NCBI GenBank assembly: GCA_019510435.1
Contig: JAEKKJ010000008.1
Span: 1-64,000, forward strand
Direction: 5' to 3'
Origin: Caulobacterales bacterium
Lineage (GTDB): Bacteria; Pseudomonadota; Alphaproteobacteria; Caulobacterales; Caulobacteraceae
DNA: 64,000 nt
Shown piece after piece: positions 24,968-33,782 of this stretch. The notes beneath the pieces are model-generated. The model was not told the DNA's origin, made no database searches, and worked only from the letters and a program-made list of their open reading frames with translations. Position 1 is the first letter of the stretch. Each line of letters opens with the position of its first letter. The translations under genes and the position numbers were made by a program.

Positions 24968-26596
24968 TCACGCGCCCGGGTGCAGCCCCGGCGCTTCCTG
25001 GCCTGTGCGGGCGACATATTCGCCATAGCCGCCGCCGTATTGATGGACCCCCTCAGGCGTCAGCTCCAGCACGCGGTTCGACAAGGCCCGCAGGAAATGC
25101 CGGTCGTGCGAGACGAAGAGCATGGTGCCCTCAAAGTCCGCGAGCGCCGCGACCAGCATCTCCTTGGTCGCCATGTCCAGGTGGTTGGTCGGCTCGTCGA
25201 GGACCAGCAGGTTCGGCGGATCGAACAACATCTTGGCCATGACCAGGCGGGCTTTCTCGCCGCCGGACAATACGCGGCAAGGCTTTTCGACATCATCGCC
25301 GGAGAAGCCGAAGCACCCCGCCAGGGTGCGTAGCGCGCCCTGGCCCGCATGGGGGAACGAGCTGTCCAGGGACTCGAAGATTGTCTCTTCGCCGTCCAGC
25401 AAGTCCATGGAGTGCTGGGCGAAATAGCCAAGCTTGACGCTGGCCCCAATGCTGACCGCGCCCTGGTCCGGCGCCGTAGCCCCGGCCACCAGTTTCAACA
25501 GTGTCGACTTGCCGGCGCCATTGGCGCCCAGCACGCACCAGCGCTCCTTGCGGCGCACCAGGAAATCGAGGCCTTCATAGATCGGTTGGGCGCCGTAGCC
25601 CTTATGGACATTGCGCAGGCTGATCACGTCGTCGCCCGACCGCGGCGGGCTCCTGAACTCGAACTGCACCGACTGACGACGGCGCGGCGCCTCAACGCGT
25701 TCGATCTTGTCCAGCTTCTTCACGCGGCTCTGGACCTGGGCGGCGTGCGACGCGCGCGCCTTGAACCGCTCGATGAACTTGATCTCCTTGGCCAGCATCG
25801 CCTGCTGGCGCTCGTACTGCGCCTGGCGTTGCTGTTCGCTGAGCGCGCGCTGCTGCTCGTAGAAGTCGAGATCGCCGGAGTAGGTGATGAGGTCGCCACC
25901 GTCGATCTCCACCACCTTGCCGATGATGCGGTTCATGAACGCGCGGTCGTGCGAGGTCATCAACAGCGCCCCGCCATAGCTCTTGAGGAAGGCCTCGAGC
26001 CAAATCAGGCTCTCCAGGTCGAGGTGGTTGCTGGGTTCGTCCAGCAACATTCCGTCGGGCCGCATCAGCAGGATGCGAGCCAGCGCCACGCGCATCTTCC
26101 AGCCGCCGGACAGCAGACCGACATCGCCATCCATGCGCTCCTGGCTGAAGCTGAGGCCCGCCAGCACCTCGCGGGCCCGGGCTTCCAGTGCGTACCCGTC
26201 CAGCTCCTCGAAGCGCCCCTGCACCTCGCCATAGCGTTCCATGATGGCGTCCAGCCGGTCGGCCTGGTTGGGATCGACCATGGCCGCCTCGAGGTTGGAC
26301 ATTTCGGCGGCGAGGCCGCTGACGGGACCGACCCCATCCATCACGGCAGCGACGGCGCTCTGGCCCGACATCTCGCCGACGTCCTGGCTGAAATACCCGA
26401 TCGTCATTCCGGGATCGATCACGACCAGTCCGTCGTCGGGTTGCTCCCCTCCGGTGATCATGCGGAACAGCGTCGTCTTGCCGGCGCCGTTCGGGCCGAC
26501 CAGCCCGACCTTTTCGCCCTTCTGGACCCCCATCGAGGCTTCGATGAACAGGATCTGGTGGCCGTTCTGCTTGGAGATGTTGTCGAGGCGGATCAT
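24968..26596 (-). CDS. ABC-F family ATPase
   Basis: The 542-residue protein contains two ABC modules without membrane segments. The first has Walker A GPNGAGKTT, signature LSGGWKMRVALAR and Walker B MLLDEPSNHLD; the second has GANGAGKSTLLK, LSGGEKARLVMAK and LVLDEPTNHLD. Between them lies the charged helical linker (YEQQRALSEQQRQAQYERQQ and RFKARASHAAQVQSR). This is the ABC-F layout of translation factors such as YbiT/Uup/EttA that act at the ribosome. ATG 26596 gives the normal N-terminus MIRLDNISKQ. It is divergent from the ECF sigma gene. Confidence 0.9.
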   Translation of the reverse strand: MIRLDNISKQNGHQILFIEASMGVQKGEKVGLVGPNGAGKTTLFRMITGGEQPDDGLVVIDPGMTIGYFSQDVGEMSGQSAVAAVMDGVGPVSGLAAEMSNLEAAMVDPNQADRLDAIMERYGEVQGRFEELDGYALEARAREVLAGLSFSQERMDGDVGLLSGGWKMRVALARILLMRPDGMLLDEPSNHLDLESLIWLEAFLKSYGGALLMTSHDRAFMNRIIGKVVEIDGGDLITYSGDLDFYEQQRALSEQQRQAQYERQQAMLAKEIKFIERFKARASHAAQVQSRVKKLDKIERVEAPRRRQSVQFEFRSPPRSGDDVISLRNVHKGYGAQPIYEGLDFLVRRKERWCVLGANGAGKSTLLKLVAGATAPDQGAVSIGASVKLGYFAQHSMDLLDGEETIFESLDSSFPHAGQGALRTLAGCFGFSGDDVEKPCRVLSGGEKARLVMAKMLFDPPNLLVLDEPTNHLDMATKEMLVAALADFEGTMLFVSHDRHFLRALSNRVLELTPEGVHQYGGGYGEYVARTGQEAPGLHPGA

Positions 26597-26756
26597 GGGC
26601 CGCCTGCTAGCCCGGAGGCGAGGAGAACGCCAGCCTCGCCCCCCCGGGCTGATCGTCTCACGGGCGGCGCCTAGCCCAGGGGCGCCTGCGCCATCTTGTG
26701 AGCGGGCAGGGCCCGTGCGAGGTGTTCGCCGTTCGCTTCCGCCTGAGGCCGCCACG

Positions 26757-27251
26757 ATGACGGACCGGTTGCCCAAGACCACCGCCGCCTGGCGCGCGCT
26801 CGTGCGCCGGATCCAGGCGGCCACGCGCCGATCGGCCGACGCCGAGGATCTGCTGCAGGCGGCCTTCGTGCGCATGCAGGAATATGCCCGCCGGCAGCCG
26901 GTCGAGAACCCCGCCGGGTTCCTGGTGCGCACCGCAGTCAATCTGTCGATCGACGCCGCACGCCAGCAGGCGTCGCGCGGCGAACTGCTGATGGCGGCCT
27001 CCGACCTCGGGGAGGTCGTCGACGACCAGCCGCTTCAGGATGAGGTTTTGCAGGTCCGCAAACGTCTTGAGGACGTGAAGCGAGCCCTGGCCGAACTCTC
27101 CCCGCGCACCCGGGACATCTTCCTGATGCACCGGATCGACGGCCTGAAGTACCGCGAGATCGCCGAGCGCGAAGGCGTGACGGTGAGCGCGGTGGAGAAG
27201 CACATCGCCAAGGCGGTGCTCCACCTGTCGCAAATGGCCGACGAGGCCTGA
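26757..27251 (+). CDS. ECF sigma factor, FecI-like
   Basis: The 164-residue protein has sigma region 2 (SADAEDLLQAAFVRMQEY, NPAGFLVRTAVNLSID) and region 4 (LSPRTRDIFLMHRIDGLKYREIA followed by VTVSAVEKHIAKAVLHL). It is followed six bases later by a FecR-like anti-sigma gene and then an STN-TonB receptor, the standard cell-surface signalling trio in which ligand binding outside frees the sigma factor. The likely target is the receptor operon downstream. Confidence 0.9.
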   Translation: MTDRLPKTTAAWRALVRRIQAATRRSADAEDLLQAAFVRMQEYARRQPVENPAGFLVRTAVNLSIDAARQQASRGELLMAASDLGEVVDDQPLQDEVLQVRKRLEDVKRALAELSPRTRDIFLMHRIDGLKYREIAEREGVTVSAVEKHIAKAVLHLSQMADEA

Positions 27252-27257
27252 CGCAGC

Positions 27258-28241
27258 ATGGGCGAGACCCTCGACCGCACCGTGCGTTCCGAAGCCGCCG
27301 CCTGGCTGGCGCGGATGCGTTCGGAGGCGCGCACGGCGCAGGACGAGGCGGGATTCCAGGCCTGGCTCGCGGAGGACGCCCGGCATCGCCGCGCATTCGA
27401 TGTGGCGACCGCGGTGTTCGAAGCCGCGGGCGCGGTCGGGGTTGTCGAAGACCGCGCGCGCCGCCAGGGCGCCGGCCGCTTGCAGCGCGACCGCCGCCAG
27501 TTGCTCGCCGGCGGGGCGCTGGCCACGGCGGCTGCGGTGGCGGCCGGGGTCGGATGGCGGATGCTCGAGGCCTCCACCTACCGCACGCGGGTGGGAGAGC
27601 AGCGGCGCCTGGCGCTGGCCGACGGCTCGCAGGTGATCCTCGACACCGACAGCGTCATCAAGGTGGCGATGACCGATGAACGACGCCGGGTCGAGCTGGT
27701 GTCGGGCCGGGCGCATTTCGACGTGGCCAAGGATCCGGCCAGGCCCTTCATCGTCCGCGCCGGGCGCCGCGAGGTGATCGCCGTGGGCACCGCCTTCAGC
27801 GTCTCGTGCGACGGCGCCGCGACCGCCGTGGTGCTGGAGGAAGGCCGGGTGATCGTCCAGCCCGTCGCCCCCTTGAAAGCGACCGGCTCGGCGGAGAGCG
27901 CGCGTCCCATGGTTCCCGGAGACCGGCTGGTCTTCGCCACGGCCGCCGCGGCTCCGGTGGCCGACCGCCCCGACCTCGGCCAGGCCACCGCGTGGCAGGA
28001 TGGCCGCGCCGTTTTCGAGAACGAGACCCTGGCCGCCGCGGCGGTGGAGCTCAATCGCTACAGCCGCCGCCGGCTCGATGTCAGCGACCCGGCCGTGGCG
28101 TCGCTGCGGGTGAGCGGCGTGTTCCGCACCGGGGATCCGGAGGCGTTCGCGCGCACGGTTACGCTGCTGCTGCCGGTGGAGGTCGAGGCGCGTGACGATC
28201 GCATCGTGCTGCGCCCGCGCCAGGCCTCCTCGGTCGGCTGA
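27258..28241 (+). CDS. FecR-family anti-sigma regulator
   Basis: The 327-residue protein has the FecR N-terminal cytoplasmic domain (EAAAWLARMRSE, FQAWLAEDARHRRAFD), one membrane helix at about residues 80-95 (LLAGGALATAAAVAAGVGW) and the periplasmic FecR domain (RRLALADGSQVILDTDS, VELVSGRAHFDVAKD, GTAFSV), ending with a short STN-like region (LNRYSRRRLDV). It transmits the signal from the outer-membrane receptor to the ECF sigma factor at 26757. Confidence 0.9.
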   Translation: MGETLDRTVRSEAAAWLARMRSEARTAQDEAGFQAWLAEDARHRRAFDVATAVFEAAGAVGVVEDRARRQGAGRLQRDRRQLLAGGALATAAAVAAGVGWRMLEASTYRTRVGEQRRLALADGSQVILDTDSVIKVAMTDERRRVELVSGRAHFDVAKDPARPFIVRAGRREVIAVGTAFSVSCDGAATAVVLEEGRVIVQPVAPLKATGSAESARPMVPGDRLVFATAAAAPVADRPDLGQATAWQDGRAVFENETLAAAAVELNRYSRRRLDVSDPAVASLRVSGVFRTGDPEAFARTVTLLLPVEVEARDDRIVLRPRQASSVG

Positions 28242-28309
28242 GGAAAATCGGAGGTCACTCGTCAACCAAGCAGACGCGGCGCAGGCCGGCGAACTCTTGG
28301 GGGCGAAAC

Positions 28310-30790
28310 ATGACATCCAATCGGCGGGCGCGTGGCCGCAACACCCTGGCCTGCGGCGTGGCCGTGGCGGCGCTGCTGGCGGCGGCGCCGGTCCTGGCCC
28401 AGCCCGCGCGAGCGCTCTCCTTCCCCGCCGAGCCCATGGACGCGGCCCTACGCGACCTGGCCCGCAAGTCCGGCGTGGACATCCTCTTCAGCCGCGCGGC
28501 GGTCGCAGGGTTGCGCTCGGCGCCGGTCCAGGGGGCGGCGAGCGCGCGCGACGCTGCCCAGGCCATGACGGCCAATACCAACCTGGAGGTCGTGACCGGC
28601 GCCGGCGGCGCGCTCGTCGTTCGCACGCGCGGGGAGGGGGCGTCCCCCCAGTCCGTCACCCCGGCCAACCTCGCGGCGCAGGCGGAGCCGTCCGAAACCG
28701 CCCAGGTGGTGGCTGAGCTGATCGTCACGGCCAACAAGCGCGAGGAACGATTGCTGAGCGTGCCGGCGGCGATTTCCGCCCTCAGCGGCGCCAGCCTCAG
28801 GCGCAACCAGGCGCACCGGTTCGAGGACTATCTGACCACCGTGCCGGGCCTCAACTACGTCTCCAGCGGCGAGGGCACGACCCAGCTGATCCTGCGCGGC
28901 ATCACCTCGGGCACGACCCAGGTGAGCTCGACGGTCGGGATCTATGTGGACGAGGCGCCGTTCGGCTCGTCGACCGTGTTCGCCGGCGGGGCGTTCGGAA
29001 CTCCGGACTTCGACACCAGCGACATCGCCCGCATCGAGGTGCTGAAGGGACCGCAGGGCACGCTCTACGGCGCCAATGCGCTGGGCGGGGTGCTGAAGTT
29101 CGTGACCACTGCACCCGACGCCGGGCGCTATGGCGGCCACGTGGAAGTCGGGGCCGCGTCGGTCGACGGCGGCGGCGAGGGCTATAACGCCAGCGCGGCG
29201 GTCAACCTGCCGCTGGTCCGCGATCAGCTGGCGCTGCGGGTCAGCGCCTTCGCCCGCAAGGACCCTGGCTATATCGACGACCCGAGCCGCGGGCGCACCG
29301 ACATCAATTCCGCCACGGTGAAGGGCGCCCGCGCCGCCCTGCTCTGGAAGCCTCGCGACGACCTGACGGTCAACCTGTCGGCCTTCGGCCAGAACCTCGA
29401 CGCCAAGAACCCGAGCTCGGAAGATGTGACGGTTCCAGGGTTCGACCCGGTCAAGGGCGACCGCCAGCAGTCGCGCCTGTTCGACGGGCCCAAGACCTTC
29501 CGGTATCGGGCCTACAACGGCGTCGTGACCTGGAACCTGGACTGGGCGAGCCTGGTGTCGGCCACCGGCTATTCGACCTTCCGGTCCAACCCTGTGTCGG
29601 ACGTGACGACGGTGCTGGGGGCGCCGTTCCCGATCCAGGCCGTCCAGCCCGTGCACGAGGCGAAGTGGACGCAGGAATTGCGGCTGCAATCGCCGACGAG
29701 CGACATGCTGGAATGGCGGGCGGGGGTGTTCTTCACCCACGAGCAGAGCCACCAGGAACAGCATCTGCGCACCCTCAACCCCGCCACCGGCGTGGTCGCG
29801 CCGCTGCCGCTGGCCGACGCCATCGTGCCGTCGCGCTACACCGAATACGCCGGCTTCGGCGACCTGACCTATCACTTCACGCCCCGGTTCGATGTCACCG
29901 TGGGCGCACGCTACAGCCACAACCGCCAGCACTTCGGCGAGACCTTCAGCGGCCTGCTGGTCCCGGTCCCGGCCGACTTCACGCGCATCACCTCGGACAG
30001 CAGCTGGACCTGGCTGATCAATCCGCGCTTCAAGCTCGATGAGCAGCAGATGGTCTATGGCCGCATCGCCACCGGCTACCGCGCGGGCGGGCCGACGCTC
30101 GCGGTGCCGAACCAGCCCTCCCCGAAGGAGTTCGATCCGGACACGGTCACCAACTACGAGTTCGGCTACAAGGCCACCCTGCTGGACCGGCGCCTGACGC
30201 TGGACGCCGACGTCTTCTACATCGACTGGCGCGACATCCAGCTCAACGAGAGCATCAACGGCTTCAGCTACATCACCAATGGCGGCAAGGCCCGCAGCAA
30301 GGGCGCCGAGGCGGCCGCGACCCTGACGCCGATGTCGGGCCTGACCCTGAACGGCAGCCTCACCTACACCGAAGCCAAGCTCACGCAGGACGCGCCGGGC
30401 GCCGGCGGCTTCAAGGGCGATCGCCTGCCGGGCGTGCCGCGGTGGAACGCCGCCCTCGACGCCGCCTACGACTGGACCCTGACGGAAGGCTGGGGCGCGT
30501 TCGTGGGCGCCAGCTACCGGTACGTCGGAAAGCGACCCACCAACTTCCAGACCCTCGGCGGCTCTGGCCTGGCGGGCCCGCGCTTCACCGTCGACAGCTA
30601 TGGCGTCGTCGACCTGCGGGCCGGCGCCACGCATGGCGGCTGGACGCTCTCGGCCTACGCCAAGAACGTCGGCGACGAGCGGGGCATCGTGGCGGTGGGG
30701 CCCAACTCCCCCGACCTGCTCCACGGGACCTACGCCGCCGGTATCATCCAGCCGCGCACCTACGGCGTCGACCTCTCCGCCAGCTTCTAG
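28310..30790 (+). CDS. STN-domain TonB-dependent receptor (FecA-type transducer)
   Basis: This 826-residue protein has a signal peptide (ending PVLAQPARA), an N-terminal STN signalling domain at about residues 30-105 (LSFPAEPMDAALRDLARKSG, VDILFSRAAVAG), a TonB-box region (VVAELIVTANKREERLLSVP), a plug (LRGITSGTTQVSSTVGIYVD, VLKGPQGTLYGANALGGVLK) and a barrel ending VDLSASF. The STN domain means it both imports and signals through the FecR/ECF pair upstream. The genes after it (serine hydrolase, dipeptide epimerase, peptide permease) suggest a peptide or peptidoglycan-derived ligand rather than iron. Confidence 0.92.
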   Translation: MTSNRRARGRNTLACGVAVAALLAAAPVLAQPARALSFPAEPMDAALRDLARKSGVDILFSRAAVAGLRSAPVQGAASARDAAQAMTANTNLEVVTGAGGALVVRTRGEGASPQSVTPANLAAQAEPSETAQVVAELIVTANKREERLLSVPAAISALSGASLRRNQAHRFEDYLTTVPGLNYVSSGEGTTQLILRGITSGTTQVSSTVGIYVDEAPFGSSTVFAGGAFGTPDFDTSDIARIEVLKGPQGTLYGANALGGVLKFVTTAPDAGRYGGHVEVGAASVDGGGEGYNASAAVNLPLVRDQLALRVSAFARKDPGYIDDPSRGRTDINSATVKGARAALLWKPRDDLTVNLSAFGQNLDAKNPSSEDVTVPGFDPVKGDRQQSRLFDGPKTFRYRAYNGVVTWNLDWASLVSATGYSTFRSNPVSDVTTVLGAPFPIQAVQPVHEAKWTQELRLQSPTSDMLEWRAGVFFTHEQSHQEQHLRTLNPATGVVAPLPLADAIVPSRYTEYAGFGDLTYHFTPRFDVTVGARYSHNRQHFGETFSGLLVPVPADFTRITSDSSWTWLINPRFKLDEQQMVYGRIATGYRAGGPTLAVPNQPSPKEFDPDTVTNYEFGYKATLLDRRLTLDADVFYIDWRDIQLNESINGFSYITNGGKARSKGAEAAATLTPMSGLTLNGSLTYTEAKLTQDAPGAGGFKGDRLPGVPRWNAALDAAYDWTLTEGWGAFVGASYRYVGKRPTNFQTLGGSGLAGPRFTVDSYGVVDLRAGATHGGWTLSAYAKNVGDERGIVAVGPNSPDLLHGTYAAGIIQPRTYGVDLSASF

Positions 30791-30800
30791 GACGCCGCCC

Positions 30801-32771
30801 ATGCTCCCCCTGCGTGCGGCGCTGGCGGCCGCCGGCGCCCTGCTGCTCGCCTTCGCACCCCTCGTCCCGAGCCTCGCCGCCCCGGTCCGCCCCACGGACC
30901 TGGAGGCGAAGCCCACGAGCGCCGCGCCGGCGTCCCCCGCCGGCGCGGCTGCCCTCACCCAAGCGGACGTGGCGGCCTATGTGGACGGCGTCATGCCCTA
31001 CGCCCTGGCGCGCGGGGACATCGCCGGCGCCGTGGTGGTGGTGGTCAAGGACGGCGGCATCCTGTTCGAGAAGGGTTACGGCTATGCCGACGTGGCCGCC
31101 CGCCGGCCCGTCGATCCGGCCAGGACCCAGTTCCGTCCAGGCTCGATCTCCAAGCTCTTCACCTGGACGGCGGTGATGCAGCTGGTCGAGGCCGGCAAGC
31201 TGGACCTGGACGCCGACTCCCGCCGCGGTCCGGCCGGCCCATCACGCTTCGCGACCTGATGACCCACAGTTCCGGGTTCGAGGAGGCGTTCAAGGGGATC
31301 GAGACCACGCGGGCCGAGCAGGTCCCCAGCCTGGAGGCCTATGTGAAGGCTTGGACGCCGACGCGGGTCCGACCGGCCGGGACCGTGGTCGCCTATTCGA
31401 ACTATGGCGCGAGCCTGGCCGGCTACATCGTCCAGCGGGTCTCGGGCGAGCGGTTCGAGGACTATGTGGCCCGCCACGTCCTTGCGCCCCTGGGGATGAC
31501 CCATTCCACATTCGAGCAGGCGCCCGGAAGGCTGGGCGAGCGCGCCACCGGCTATCTCACCGCGTCCGGCCCGCCGCAGCCGTTCGAATATGTCGGCGAC
31601 GCCCCGGCCGGCGCCTTGTCGGCCAGCGGCGAGGACATGGGCCGGTTCATGCTGGCGCACCTGGGGGAGGGCTCGTGGAACGGGGCCAGCATCCTGCGGC
31701 CGCAGACGGCGCGGCTGATGCATGCGCCCGCCTTCGCCATCGCGCCGCGCCTGAACAGCATGGCCCTGGGCTTCTACGGCGCTGACCGTAACGGCCGGCG
31801 CGTGATCGGCCACGGCGGCGACCTCATGACGTTCCACGCCGACCTGCACCTGCTGCCCGATGACCACGTCGGCCTGTTCGTCGCCATGAACAGCTGGGGC
31901 AAGGCCAACGCCAGCTCCGCGGTGCGCGAGGCGCTGCTGCAGGGGTTCATGGACCGCTATTTCCCCGCGCCAGAGCCGCGCGAGGCGACTTGGCCTTCGG
32001 CCCAGGCGGACGGCCGGCGCCTGGTCGGCGACTATGAGGTCAGCCGGCGCTCGGAAGACACCTTCGCCAGCCTGGCGGGCCTCCTGGGCCAGGGGCGCAT
32101 GACCCAGCGTCCCGACGGGACCCTGGTCTTCAACCGGTTCCTGGACGGCCACGGCAAGCCGAAGGTGTGGCGCGAGGTGGGGCCCTTCGTGTGGCGCGAG
32201 GTGGGCGGGACCGCGCTGGTCTCGGCGGTCACGGACCAGGGCCGGGTCCGCTATCTCGCGACCAGCGACCAGCGACCAGCCGCCGATCGCCGTTTGGTCG
32301 CCCGCGCCCGCGTCCCGCGCCGCGTCTTGGGTGCTGCCGATGATGGGCGCCGTGGTCGCGGTGCTGGCGTTGAGCGTGGCGGCCTGGCCCGTCGCGGCCT
32401 GGGTTCGCTGGGTCCACCGCCGGCCGTTCCCACTCGCCGGAACCCGGGCCCTCACCCACCGGCTATCGCGCACTGCCGCGCTGGTGAACCTGGCGTTCCT
32501 GGCGGGCTGGCTGGCTGTCATCGCCGCCGCGTCCAGCCAAGCCGCCCTGCTCGGCCCGGCCCTCGATCCCTGGCTCTACGCCATCCAGGCCCTCGGCGTG
32601 ATCGGCGCGGCGCTGACCGCCTTCGCGGCCTGGAATGCGGTGCTGGCCTGGCGCGCCCGGCCATGGCGTTGGTGGGGGAGCCTGGCCAACACCGCGATCG
32701 CGGCGGCATGCCTGGCGACGCTCTGGTTCGCCGCCAGCTTCCATCTGATCACCTTCAATCCGCACTACTGA
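30801..32771 (+). pseudogene. Serine beta-lactamase-like hydrolase with C-terminal membrane domain, two frameshifts
   Basis: Three pieces in changing frames form one protein. Piece 1 (30801-31219) has a signal peptide and the active-site SxxK (PGSISKLFTWTAVMQ). Piece 2 (from about 31220) reads PPRSGRPITLRDLMTHSSGF and carries the YxN motif (VAYSNYGASLAGY). Piece 3 (from about 32279 to 32771) holds three to four membrane helices and ends FHLITFNPHY. The first break loses about nine residues, consistent with a deletion of about 28 bases. The second is a three-copy 7-bp repeat; two copies would restore the frame. Start and stop are in the same frame overall (1971 bases). The stop of piece 1 overlaps an ATG (TGATG, 31257-31261), so re-initiation is possible. 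The family includes D-amino-acid-peptide hydrolases. Confidence 0.75.
32258..32278 (+). repeat. GCGACCA x3, 7-bp tandem repeat at a frameshift
   Basis: Three perfect copies of the 7-mer lie at 32258-32264, 32265-32271 and 32272-32278. With two copies the frame reads ATSDQPPIAVWSPAP and continues straight into the membrane domain; with three it runs into junk. The unit is not a multiple of three, so slipped-strand gain or loss switches the C-terminal domain on or off. Confidence 0.85.
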
Positions 32772-32780
32772 GGCGGCGAC

Positions 32781-33782
32781 ATGGCTCATGCTTCGCCCGT
32801 CGCGCGCGGCGACGTCGCCGTGGAGGCCTGGTCGCTGCGCGAGCCCCTGGTGATCACCGGCTACAGCTTTGCGGACGCCGAGGTCGCCGTGCTGACGCTG
32901 CAGGACGGCGGGTTCGTCGGGCGCGGGGAGGCGGCTGGGGTCTACTATCGTGGCGAGACCGCGGAGACAGTGGCCGCCAAGGTCCGCCAGGTCCTGGCCG
33001 AGGGGGACCTGGACCGCGCGGCGCTGCCTGAGCGCCTGCCGCCGGGCGGCGCGCGCAATGCCCTCGACTGCGCCCTGTGGGACCTGGAGGCGCGGCGCGC
33101 CGGCGAGCCCGTCTGGCGGCTGGCGGGCCTGCCGCAGCCGCGGCCCCTGCGCACCACCTGTACGATCGGCGTCGCCGCGCCCGAGGCGATGGGGCGGCGC
33201 GCCGTCACCCTATCGGCCGCCAGGGCCCTGAAGCTCAAGCTGAACGGCGACGGCCAGGACGCCCAGCGCATTCGCGCCGTGCGCGCGGCCCGTCCCGACG
33301 TCTGGCTGGGCGTGGACGCGAACCACGGATTCGACCTTCCCGGCCTTGCTGGCCTCGCGGCGACCCTCGTCGATTGCGACGTGCGCCTGGTGGAGCAGCC
33401 CCTGACGGTCGGCCAGGAGGACGAGCTGCGGGAGCTGGGCTTCCCGGTTCCGCTCTGTGCGGACGAGAGCGTGCAGTCCGGCGCCGACCTGGAGGCCCTC
33501 GTCGGGCGCTTCCAGGTGATCAACATCAAGCTCGACAAGTGCGGGGGCCTGACCGAGGGCCTGGCGATGGTCGAGCGAGCGCGGGCGCTCGGCTTCAAGG
33601 TGATGGTCGGCAACATGACCTGCACCTCGCTGGGGTGCGCGCCGGCCTTCCTGCTGGCCCAGGTCTGCGACCTGGCCGACCTCGACGGGCCGATGTTCCT
33701 GCGCGCCGACCGGGCCGAGGCGGTCCGCTATCGCGACGGTGACATCCATTGCGAGCCCGACGTGTGGGGCTCCCCACCGTGA
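32781..33782 (+). CDS. Dipeptide epimerase (L-Ala-D/L-Glu epimerase-like, enolase superfamily)
   Basis: The 333-residue protein is a MLE-subgroup enolase: ALKLKLNGD with the catalytic KxK, metal ligands in GVDANHGF, EQPL and CADESV, the second general base Lys in INIKLDKCGGLTEGL, and the GNMTCTSLG segment that marks dipeptide epimerases related to E. coli YcjG. These convert L-Ala-D-Glu from murein peptides to L-Ala-L-Glu in the cytoplasm. It is followed by a peptide permease gene whose GTG start overlaps its TGA stop, and preceded by the broken serine hydrolase, supporting a role in murein or other D-residue peptide use. Confidence 0.85.
   Translation: MAHASPVARGDVAVEAWSLREPLVITGYSFADAEVAVLTLQDGGFVGRGEAAGVYYRGETAETVAAKVRQVLAEGDLDRAALPERLPPGGARNALDCALWDLEARRAGEPVWRLAGLPQPRPLRTTCTIGVAAPEAMGRRAVTLSAARALKLKLNGDGQDAQRIRAVRAARPDVWLGVDANHGFDLPGLAGLAATLVDCDVRLVEQPLTVGQEDELRELGFPVPLCADESVQSGADLEALVGRFQVINIKLDKCGGLTEGLAMVERARALGFKVMVGNMTCTSLGCAPAFLLAQVCDLADLDGPMFLRADRAEAVRYRDGDIHCEPDVWGSPP

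Noticed and set aside
31259..33031. 590-residue frame starting inside the broken serine hydrolase
   Set aside because: Only the part up to about 32278 is protein-like; after the 7-bp repeat it reads the membrane domain and the epimerase gene out of frame.
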